Positions 50,301-62,300 of a stretch of DNA of 64,000 nucleotides are shown here, one piece after another. A program made the position numbers and the translations under genes. The DNA lies in NCBI GenBank assembly GCA_048013815.1, contig CM106586.1:22630001-22694000 (forward strand). The letters are read 5' to 3'. The DNA is from Setoptus koraiensis (Eukaryota > Arthropoda). Within the stretch, counting starts at the first letter, position 1. Every line of letters starts with the position of its first letter. The notes beneath the pieces were generated by a model. It did no database searches, had not been told where the DNA came from, and was given only the letters and a program-made list of their open reading frames with translations.

Positions 50301-53300
50301 GCCGGTCGAGAACTCAACAGACGCGCAGCTCGACAGACGCGGAGCGCGGCCAGCCGTGGGCAGCCAGCATCGCGGTGCCAGTGCGGCCGAGCGGGCCTGC
50401 GCAACTGGGGCCGCCCGCAGAAGCCCATTGATCATTGTCAGCCGGTCAGCTGGCCGCGGATTACTGTCCGAATCAATCGCGCTCGCGCCGAGCCGGCCGG
50501 CTCATGCTGTTCGCGGCTGTCCGCCGCCATCCGCCGTCATCCGCTGCTGTCCGAGGCCGCTCGCGGCTGCCCGAAGCCGGCCGGACAGCTCACAGGTCGC
50601 GAGTCGGCGCGCGCTTGATCGCGCCGACTCGCCTATTCGCCGACTCGCCAGACCAGACCGGCCGGCCGGCCCGACCCGGCCCGGCACACGTCATTTGGCA
50701 CACTCGATTTGGCACACACTGATCTGATTATTATTTATCATCATTGTTATCATTATTTATCATTCATCATCATTTATCATTCATTATTCACTATTTATTA
50801 TCTGGTATTAATCCCACTGCTGCCATTAGCGCGCTGTGTGATGCAACTTTTGGCAACTTGGCTCGGCCTGGCAACAGTTGCCGAATAGTGTTAGTGTCCG
50901 ATAGTAATGCCATAAACTATTGAATAATATTATTGTGTTTGGATAGATAAAACGACAGCACGATCCTTATCGCACTGATTAATTAACGTTGTTGTTTTGC
51001 ACTTGTCAAATTGGCCTCGCGCCAATTTGGCCAGCGCGCCAAGCGAGCGGCCAATTTGGCAAGCGAGTGGGCGACCCATTGACGGCCATACATTAATCAT
51101 GCACACGCGCTTGTTTGCATTTGGTTTTGCTTTATTTGCATTTGCGAAACTCTCGCGTCTTATGTAACTATTGCTGTTTGCATTTGAATGTAACTCTTGC
51201 ATTTGTTTGTTGCGTAACTTGTTGTGTTTGTTATCAAGTCACAAATCACATTATCAGCATACATCATCGGCATGCATTATCAGATCAATGGTACAGCGAG
51301 CGGGTCATCAAGACCGACAATGAATCGCCAGGCCGGCTTAATATCGGCTTAATATATCAGCTTGTTGCCACATATCGCTCGCATATCGATCGCAAACAGC
51401 ATGCGATTGGCGTTTGGCACCGATTTATGCAAATGATGTCGTGGTCGCTTCCTTTGTGCCCATTGTGCTGCTGCGACTCGACTCTTGGGGCTGCGACTCG
51501 ACTCGTCGAGCTGTCACTCGAAGGGGCCCGCATCGATTGACCACGCACCCTGTTACGTAACTTGTTGCGCACCTTGTTACGTGAACGTCTGTTGCGCAAC
51601 TTGCCGCAGTTACGTAATATCGTGTCCATCCATGGTAGTAGCGCCCAACTAGGTGCATATGCTACACGATGGACAACGTATTACGTAACTGCAGTTGCCA
51701 AATCGGCTCCTAATGCGAGCTGTTTACTCTGGCGCTGTGTCCACTGCTGCCGCTCTGACACTTGTTACGTAACAATACGTAACGTACAAGTTACGTATTG
51801 TTGTTATATTGTTACTTGTTTACCTCACTACTGCCATGCGTGTGTTGCACAACAACACACGACAAGTGGACAGGTGAGCGGCTAGTGGGGCTCACTGTGC
51901 CGGCACAGCAACCAGAGTGGCGCTGATTGGTCAAGTCGCAAATCTCGCGCAGCTTGGGCTCGCACAGCGAAGCCTCGAGCTATTTCTCAGGCGCTGCCTC
52001 AAAGAGATTTGATTTGCGATTGCATAATCTCCACAGACGGAGCTTGCATGATCAGCTGTTATCATCATCGCGCGCGCTTGTATCATCATCATCGATTGAT
52101 TGTTGTGTGCGCGGCCATTGTTTTACGTTGTCGTTGTTGCTGTCGCTGTTGTTGTTGTTGCTGTTGCTGTTGTTGTGGCGACCTTGTCCGCTGGCTGGTC
52201 AGCGCAGTCGATCGCTTTGTAAAGGCCAGATCTCTCGCTGACGCTCGCACTGTTTGTGTCCATTGTTTGTGTCCAGCGACAACGACAGCAACAGCGACAG
52301 CACCGGCAACAACCACAACAGCGTCAACTACGAACGACGGCGGCAACTTCCTCGTTGTTGCAACAGCCGCATCATGGCGCAACATTATGCTGCAACAAGC
52401 CACGACTATCGCCGCTGCCGAATATCGTTACTGTGCTGTCAGTAGTACGATAGCACGCAGTATCATACTTTGTTACGTAACTTTTTGCGCTCGTTAGCCA
52501 CCAATGTTGGCCGCTCAATGCCAGCCAGCTAGCCAGCCAGCTAGCAGCGAGTCAACGTTGGCCACTGACGCGCCACAGCTAACAGGTTACGTAACAGGTA
52601 TGCTTATGTGATGTAACGAGACAAAGACGAGATGCTGCTTGTAATTGATACCATGATCGATGATATGAACTTGACAAGACAACAACAACAAGAAGAAGAT
52701 ATTACCATGTCTCGATATGTCGTAATATGCCCGCCACCAAATCGATGCTGCTGCTGTCGACTGCTCCGAGACGCCGGCCACAGACTGCGCGACTCGATGC
52801 CCAATCGCCAGTGGCCAGTCGCTGGTTGGCCGTGCATATTATGCAACCGACGCGCCAATGGCGGGTTACACAAACACATTGTCTAGTGTGTTGCGCAACC
52901 ACACACTTGGCGGTTACAACAACAACAACAGCAACAACCGCAGCAGCGGCATCAACAGGTGAACTGCGGCCGGCGAGCGACAACAATCAATTGACGACAA
53001 TCAGGCGAGGATCAAAGGATGCTAAACTAGCCATCGCATCGCCGGCGCAATCAATTGAGAGGCTCAATTTGAGACAACATCGCATGTGTGCCGTTGTAAA
53101 TATTGTTGTTGCCGCTGTTGTTGTTGCCGCTGTTGTTGTTGCCGTTGTTGTTGTTGCCGCTGTTGTTGTTGCCGCTGTTGTTGTTGCCGCTGTTGTTGTT
53201 GCCGCTGTTGTTGTTGCCGGCGTTGTTGTTGCCGGCGCGGCGGCCGTGATTAACCGATTGATGCTTGCATGCCAGGCCGTTGACCCCAGGTATTGTTGCT

Positions 53301-56300
53301 GGCCATGATACTGGCCGGCGCTGCTGTTGTTGTTGTTGTTGCCCATTGCGTAATATCACACCAGTCACAAGTCGGCGGCGCCCGCCGTTTGCCACGACCG
53401 CTGCCGTGGCCGCTCGCAAGGGTATGCCTCGGCCACTGGTCACTATGGTCACAGCTGTCGGTCAGCTGTTCGGCCGATCAGCCGGTCAGTTGTTGAGCTG
53501 TCGAGATGTTGAGCCGGTCAGCTGATCGCTGGACTGGTGTTGGTGTCACACAGACTGGGCTGACAGTAGGCAGTGGCCAGCTGACAGTGGCCAGCTGACA
53601 GTGGCCAGTTGACAGTCGACAGTAAGCAGCTGACAGTTGACATTTGACAGGCACTTACCAGAGGCATCAGCTGAGCGGCGGCAGGTGACAGGTGACAGAG
53701 GCAGAGTGCGTAGGACAGGTAATGTAGCGAGAGGGAATGTTCTCACGGTGTGCAAGTTGACTAATTGAATTATCATCGTGATTCATTACGTTGTGCGCCA
53801 AGTGCTTGCGAGCGGCGCAGTGCATTAATTAGGGCGCCGTTGTCGCGCATTGTTTTGTTGGCCGCTGCTCGAATAGCGCCGCTTGCCGCAACGCACAATG
53901 TTACGCAATAGACATTATATAACATAACATAATATACATTATATAATATAATATAATGTATATTGAATAATATATATTATGTAATATGTATTCGTCACCT
54001 ACAAGTTGCTGCAAAAGGGGCCGCAACAGTGCTGTTGCTGTTTTACTGTCGCCGACAATTAGTGTCTGACAATGTGAAATTGCGACTGCTCACAAATTGC
54101 GACCACTGGCACTATGCGAGCGAGTGTGAGAGAGTAATTAATAGCCGCCAATGGTCAGCTGGTAGCCGGTCGCTCTAATTAACGAGCCGATGCTGACAAG
54201 GTGAGTGCTGAGTGTCGCCGTCAACTGTCAACTTGTTGCCAGTTGCCGGCCGGCGTTGCGTTTATTGGCGCACCGTCGCCGCCATCTAGCCGCCAAATAA
54301 AACAAACAAACTGAACAAGTGAGCGGCCACAACAACTGGCGGCCAGTAAACTGTTTACTTTCGGCCGCTCGTCGGCACCGACGGCAAACAACAACAGCGA
54401 CAACCAAAGCAGCGACAACAACAACAGCAACAGCTTGACAGCAACTGAAACTTGTGACCGTTTTATCCGCTCGTCGGGCGAGCGCCGACAGATAAAATGA
54501 GTAGAAATCACACACTTATCGCGTTGTGTCATCAGCCGCTCGCCGCTGCCAAATCCGATATGCACTGGCCGCGCCGTGACTGTGAGAATCGCATGCCGGC
54601 CAGCTTGACGATATCTCCGGCTCACACTCTCGTAATATCTCCTCGCGGTCTCACAATATCCGTCGCGGTCTCACAATATCCCCTCGCAATCTCACAGTAT
54701 CTGTCGCGGCCGCACAACATCCGGCGCGACATCTCTGGCAGACGCAAACAAACAAACTCTAACCACTCTCATCTGTCTATCTCACATCTATTTTTGTATT
54801 TATGCACCGCAACATCTATTATCACTCCGTGTGCCCGTTGCGCGTCGCCCGTCACCTGGCGCCCACAAATGCAACTACTCGCGCATTGCGCACCACCCAC
54901 CGGACCGGACCCGACCCGACCGTCAAATCGTGGTCGTTGCGCCATGATCGCCGTTATGGCCGTTACATATAACATTATACAACATGACGCAACAACGCGC
55001 AGTACGGCGACAGCGCCCTCCATACGGCCGCCCGGTACGGCCACGCGGGCGTGGCCAGGATACTAATAAGCGCCAAGAGCAACGTCAATCAAATGAACAA
55101 GGTAAGTCAGATGGGGTAGCGAGATTTTCACGGGGTGTCACACCCCCCAAAAGCGGGGCACTAGTCCGTCCCGACCAGTGCCCTTGCCGGGGATGACCTT
55201 GATCGGGCGCGCAGAGAGCGCGCCCGATTGGCAGATTGAATGAGCACACAATTAGCCGCCGAATGGCTTTTTGATAATAACAATAATACAACAACAACAA
55301 CAACAACAACGTCCTCGACAGCGACACAGTCGGCAGCCAACTAATGTCATGTGTAATCTCTCGCGGGCTCGTTCTCGCCCAAAAATGACGACCTATAAAT
55401 TACGTAATGTAACATTTATCATAATGACAGTTGCTGTCACAGATACAGCGAGCCAGCAGCTGAGATATGAGAACCTCGTTGGTTATTTTCCCAGCCAATG
55501 TTGTCCAGTGCTGTGAGCAGTTTGTGCTGACATTGTGTCCGAGAGATAGGAGAGGGCTTAAGTGGCGGCGGATAAATCCGCCGGCAAGTTCAAGTTCAAC
55601 GAGACGAGCCAGGGATAATGCGCGCCATTATGCGCCATTATGCAGCGCCGAGCGCATAATGACGCAACGTACGTAATGACGCAACAACAACATGACGCAA
55701 CAACAGCGCAGCAACGAGCGAAGCCATGATAGCAGTGCCAGTGGACGGCGCGCTGGACAGCATAGTGGACAGCATAGTGGACAGCGCGCCGGACAACAGG
55801 TGAATGGTGACATACAAGATGTTGCATGTGCTCACATTGTGCAGTGAGTGTGTGTGATATTTACCTGTTCACCTGGGCAAAATGTGAACAGGTGAACAGG
55901 TAAATGCAGGTATTATGAGGCAACAGGTGAACTGCACTGTGCTCACACTCGTAGCTCTGCTCACAGTGTCAGCTGACAGTGAGCACACTGCTAATAGCAC
56001 TGTGAGCTGGCCCAGCGAACAGGTGAGCCGACGGACAGGTGAATTTGCATTTGGCGGCGAATTTGGGCGAGTTGCGTAATTGAGCGCGCATGTTGCGTCA
56101 CGTTGCCGTGGAAACGGCCACTTGCCGGCTCGGCGCGTTCAAGCACTCGCAACTTGTGAGAGCCGCGATAATCTCTGGGCCGCAGTTGGCATTGTCCGCT
56201 AACTGGGCTCGACGGCTCGCACTTGCCGGCGGCCGCTCGTCGGTGCGAGCGCCGCGAAAATTATCGCCCAAATTACAACTGCAAAATTTGGCAAAATTCG

Positions 56301-59300
56301 GCAAGATTCGGCAAGATTCGGCAAGATTCGGCAAGATTCGGCAAGATTTGGCAAAATTTGGCAAGATTCGGCAAAAATTCGCAAGATTTGGCGAATTTCG
56401 GCGGATTTGGCGAGATTTCGCAAGATTGCGCTAAATGAGGCCGAGCCCAATTTCGCCAGATGATACAATTGTACGAGTGTTGTTGCCAACTGGCTGCAAC
56501 GGATAGACTCTGTCGAGTGGCGGCGGCCGCTGCAATATTATATAATGTAATATTACATAATGTGGCATCACATAATGAGTTATTGCGCGATGCGTTTTTG
56601 CGTAATGCGAGCGATAATCTGCGTGCGATAATCAGACACGATAGACGTGGGCCATTGTTGATTGGTGGTCTCCGTGCGCGCAAAGTCGAGCAACGACACA
56701 ACTCGGACATGGCACGAATTGGTGCGATATGCATCGTTGAGACTCTCAAATTGAGAGTCGCAATTTGAGAGGGGCGTAACGACCGAGCGCGGGCAGTTTC
56801 CTCGGGTTTGAAGAGTTTGTGAATTTCGCTAAATTGGCAAAGATGCCAAATTCGCAGCGATGCCAAGTTTGCAGAGATACAGCTCGGGCAACTTGTTACA
56901 GGTGAGCTGCAACTGTGAGTTGGCTGCGAAATTTTGCTACAAGTTTGCCGCTGGACAGAGCCGCGGTCTGGTGATGCAATAAGCAATAGGCCAGCGCGCG
57001 GGTGTCTATTGTCACGATGTCGAGCTCGGTTACAATTAGCGCCGGAGATCGCCGATAGGAGATTGGCCAGCGTGGGCCAGCGTGGGCCAGAGCGAGCGAG
57101 CCGCCCAATGTAAACTTTACATTGCACAGACCCAACGTAAAGCCCGCTGAGAAGTCAGATGTCGAGTCCGATGCAAAGTCCGACGCGAAGCCTGATGCGG
57201 AGCGGACATCGGCGAAATCAGTGGCCGTCAATGGACTAGATCTTGGCGATTAGATTGTCGGGCTCGCTTGCATATCTGCTCGGGTTTATCTCGAATTATC
57301 TCGAATTATCTCGAATCACATCGCGATTCGCGAATGTTTATCGCAAAGCTGCCAGTTTGCATAGTGCTGGCGTTAGATGGACAACTGGCAAACTGAGCGA
57401 CTCTCGCATCTCTCACATCTGCCAAACTGACCGGTAAAATGTATAGCCTGTATTAATAATTATCCTCTAATCTCGTTATCACTGCCCACCAATGTTATCG
57501 ACCAATTGCTCACGGTGTTGCAAACAATACAAATTGCGCAAATTGAATAACGACGACACGCCGGCCAACGACAACAACAACAACGGCGACGACAACGACG
57601 ACCACGACGACGACGACCACGACGCAACAACCAACGGCATTGTCAATTGTATAAACAGAACCACGACACACCGCTGCACATAGCGGCCGCCATGGGCCGA
57701 AGAAAGCTGACCAAGATTTTCATGCAGGCCGGCTGCGATCCGGCCATCAAAAACAAGGTGAGTACAACATTGCATAACAATTACGCTGACCGTTAGATTA
57801 ACGCCAGCCAATCAGCTAACAATTAACAATTAGCGCTGCAAGCAAGATGCCGACAATGGCGCAACAATGCAACCAAATCAATGACGCAATCAATGATAAA
57901 TGCGCCCGGTTGGCCCCATTGAGAGCAGCGGATGCGGCTCGGCTCGAGCGATTCAATCAGCTCCAATTGTCCGAGCGATGTCCGGCTAATTGTGTGGCCG
58001 TTGTGCACTGATTGTGGGATTCGGTGACTCGCGCAATTTGTGAAACGCAAGCCGGCAGCGGCACCCAAGCAAGGTGTGCTGTTGGCTCACAAAACGGGCG
58101 AGTTGCTCACAATCAAGATTAATAAAACTCACTTGTGCAATCAGTTACGTAATCGCGTTAGTTAGTGCATATCGTCGATGAATCGCTGCAACATTCAACA
58201 GTTAATTAGTCGACACTGTTGCTGGCCAGCCGACAATGGTCTCGACATTGTTGCAACGCGGGCCATTATTATTTAAATGATACATGCTCAATAATGATAA
58301 TCAGGCCGACAATAACAATGGTGAATCGGGCCATCGGGTGCGCCCGACATCCTGCTGACGCGTCGGGCAACCCGCTCATTTGTCGGTTGCTCACATCTGG
58401 CGCCAATTATTCAGATTTGGCGCCAATCGATTTGAACTTTGACTGGAGTCACTCAAATTGTTGGTCACTCGCTGCAGCCGATCAGCAATCATCTCTGAAT
58501 TGTGGCCTCACAATTTGTCCATTTTGGTGTGCCAACAGCTGAACCATTTGCCATCGACAACAAGGTGAAACAATAGTTGTAATCGAGAATGCATTACATG
58601 ACGAGACGGCCCCAGCAGGTGCCCCAGCAACGAAACAGCACATGGGCATGTGGGCAACTGGAGAATTCGGCCCGTTTCCGGCCCGAGTTCGGCCCGTTTC
58701 CGGCGCATACACCGTGCGTCGTGTATGGTGCACGATACACAATCAATTAGTCACTATCGGTTTGCATTGTCGTTAGTTGGGCTCGCTGTTAGTTTAGATT
58801 GCCGCTAGTGGCGATTGCTGTAAGTCGGCTGGTGCGATTAGCAGTCGGTCCGACAATAACAGTTGCCCATCCGCTTGCATCAGCTGTTGCTCTACAAGTT
58901 GCTGCGTCGGCTTTTCGTGCAGCCCCTCGAACCTCGAATTGCGAGCTTCGAACCTCGAATTTCGAACTACTCACTTTGAATTTCGAATTTCGAGCTTCGA
59001 GCTTCGAGCTTCGAGCTTCGAGCTTCGAGCTTCGAGCTTCGAGCTTCGAGCTTCGAGCTTCGAGCTTCGAGCTTCGAGCTTCAAACTTGGAACCTCGAGC
59101 CTGCAACCGGCAACCGGCAACTCGGAACCTCGAATGGCCAATAGGCAATTATGCAACTGACAGGCGCAACTGCTTCTGTTGGCGTGTACGTGAGCATGTC
59201 GTAGAGATAAACATGCTCACGTAACATTACTCAAATGCCATTAGCGTTGCGTAACGAAACGCTGGCCTTGTGTGCTGCTGCTAACAAATTGCAAGCATGC

Positions 59301-62300
59301 AGCCACTAACGAGCGACACTGATGCTTGCGAATTCGAACATTCGCATATTAGAATTTCGAATGGCCTATTGCAGCATCAGAATTTGAATTGTCGGGTTGG
59401 CCGGCAACCGTTGGCGAGAATTTGGAGTGTGAGAGAATCTCGGAATTGCTGCGGAATTGGAGAGTCACAACATTGGCTGCCATGAGCCGGGCATCAGATT
59501 GGATCAGCTGTGATGAACAAGTTAATAACCGATAGGCAGCCTCGTTGCATGCTGCTGCAAGTCAGTCAATTAGTCCGACAACACTAATTGACTCAACAGG
59601 TGAATTTTAATCTCATTTCGTTCCGTTCTCGCTGGCTCAATCTAATATTATTAATAGACTGTCCGCCGAACATATTGAACTGTCCAGTGTTCAATATGTT
59701 CGGCGGACAGTGCACAAATGCCATGGCACGACAAATAGACACCACAAATAGCGACTTGTGACTCACAAGTTGTGAGACAGAGAAATGTGTGAGCTATATC
59801 TATCTAGCAATAGTATGTAGTCAGCTGATCGCTTTCAATTGGCTCGCTTACATAATTGAGGCCATTAACTGTTCACCTGTTGTTAATTGGACTGTTGGCC
59901 CATCCACCACAACACCATCGAGTCAGCTGATCGAGTCAGCTGATCGAGTCAGCACTGGCAGTTTGGTGATACTGCAGTTTGGCACCAACAGCCACATGAT
60001 GGCCACGACGAGATCAGCTGTGACAGCAGTGACATTGCGCAACATTGCGTAACTTGACAATTGTGGTCGGATGCCAACCGGCGAGGTGCCACCGGTTGTC
60101 GTTGTCGTTGTTGTCGTTGTTGTTGCTGTCGAGACTGAATAATTGGCCAGTATCGCTGGTCGTGTGCATCTTGGCATCAACAGCAGCGATGACAGCCAAT
60201 GACTGGCTCACAACAGCAACAACGACAGCAGCAGCGGCAACAACAACAACAACAGCAACAACAGCAACAACAGCGACAGCACCAGCGACAGCAACAACAA
60301 CAACTACAACAACAACAACGGCCATCCGAGCGGGGAATATTAATATATATTTTCATATTAATTATTAATGAAAAACATTGAGAAACACAAAGTGCGTGTG
60401 TGCTGATGGTTGCATCATGGCTGACGGAATCATCATGATTGGCAAGCTAATGCAATCGGATAATGACGATAATGCATTAGCATCACTATCAAGTGATGAT
60501 CGTTGTCTCGCAATGTCCGGCCAGCCAGTTGATAGCGCTTATCTGGTTTGTCCATCTTTTTACTTTAATTACTCTACTGCACTCTACTCAGTCTTTCATT
60601 ACGTAATACCAGCCGTGATGCTGGGCATAATACATTGCGCAATACATTGCGAAATACATTGCGAAATAGATTGCGTAATACTGGGCATAATGCGGCTGGC
60701 TGGCATGGCGTTTTGTATGCATTATTGTGTTGTTTTGGCCGAATCAAAACTATCTCACATGAAAAGTATTTTGATTTTAAAACTACTCACAAAGTCACTC
60801 ACTTATGTATTATGTAATACATCTCTCTCTCTCTCTCACTTAAACTGTATGTATGGCTGTATGTATGGCTGTATGTATGGCCGGTGGCCAGTCAGCCAGC
60901 AGACACATTATAACATTATAATATTATATCAGTATATTAGCGGCCGATATGTCTACCTGTCCATTGTGAGTCAGCTGTTAGTAGCAGATGATTGCTGCCA
61001 AAAACAGTGACTTTGCTCGCTGTCAATGGCAGCTGACTGGCTGGCGTTGCGTTTCATTGTGGCTCGCTGTGTTTTGTGAGTAAAACACTGAAATAAGATT
61101 GCACAGATTGCATAAGAGGCAGCAGCACCATTTATAAACATCTTACATAAGCATCTTGGCAATCTCGCAATTTGCGAGTCACAATTTGCGCTGATGAGAC
61201 GTGATGCGATAGAGCGCATTTGCCAGAAGTGATTCATTAATGATCAAGACGACGCATTAGCCCGGCGCATTATCCCGTGTGTGTCTGGCTACGTCGGCGG
61301 ATAATGAATTCAATTGTGCCGGCCACTGCCGGCTCGTTCTCAACGAACCCTGCCTGTGAGCCGATGCAATTCAGTGGCGAGCTTCGAAAAGGGCTCGCCG
61401 GAGCAGTCGCCACTGACAAGTTGTGAGAACTGGCCGGGTCGTCGCTGGCTTGCGCCGCCGTCCGCTGCCGTCCGCTCTTTGTCCGCTGTTGGTCCGCACC
61501 CGGGCCGCGCCAGACCGCCGGCCGGCCAGCGTTCAGACACGGACAGAGCGAGAGAGAGAGCGAGAGAGAGAGAGAGAGGCGGCCGAACGGCGCGCATGAT
61601 TATGTCGCTGGATCATGCTCATGAACTTGATTATGGAACCACGATGATGATGATGACGATGATTATCATTATCATTACTATTATGCAACACACAACATGA
61701 CCGTCAGCGGCCGAACAAGGTGCAACAGGTGAATTCGGTGGTGCGGCAACTGGCGAGTTGCTTCGCTGGCCGTGGCGTCGCTGGCCGTGGCGTCGCTGGC
61801 CGTTGCGTCGCTGGCTGTTGCGAGATGCGAGTCGCCAGTTGCCGCAGAAACAACGGCCGCCCAAGGAACAATTCGCAAAGAATTCCAATTGGCTGCAGAA
61901 TTGTTCGCAGCGCAACGGAGAATTCCGCGGCCAATTCGAAGCCAAGCGCCGATTCGAATATTCTGGCCAACGCCGATTAGTGGCTTTGTACGCGCTTGGC
62001 GGCAGCGCCGGCCACTCGGCCGACTCAGGCCAAGTGGGCACAGTCGAGCGGCCAGAGTTCAACTGGCCCGCTCACCTGTCTGCTGTTGTTGTTTCTAATG
62101 GGCAACAACAGACGAGAATTCTTAGGCGCACTGCGAATCGCCGACAATTTCCGACAATTGCACTCAACGAGCAATCGTTGACTCCGGCGGCGCCGGCTGC
62201 GGCCCATCGCTGGCCGGCAGCCGCTCAATGGTCAGCCCATTGAGCGACCAAGCGAATCAGCTCACGTCTTCATCGGTTTGTTGCGCCATTAGTGCACATC

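Larger units (their letters stand above)
40412..55002 (+). other. ANKRD6-like intron 3 (about 14.6 kb)
   Basis: Starts gtaagt and ends aacgcgcag. I see no nested gene. It holds many tandem repeats (11-20 bp units), a cluster of TTACGTAA palindromes at 51.55-51.78 kb, AG|GTGAG words including one at 43275/43276 that resembles a recursive splice site, and long GC-rich open frames that I judge non-coding. Confidence 0.7.

Noticed and set aside
60378-61010. Frame of 210 codons on the + strand with hydrophobic parts
   Set aside because: Built from ATTGCGNAATACATT-like repeats and a tgtatgtatggc repeat; no start context or family resemblance, and it lies inside intron 5.
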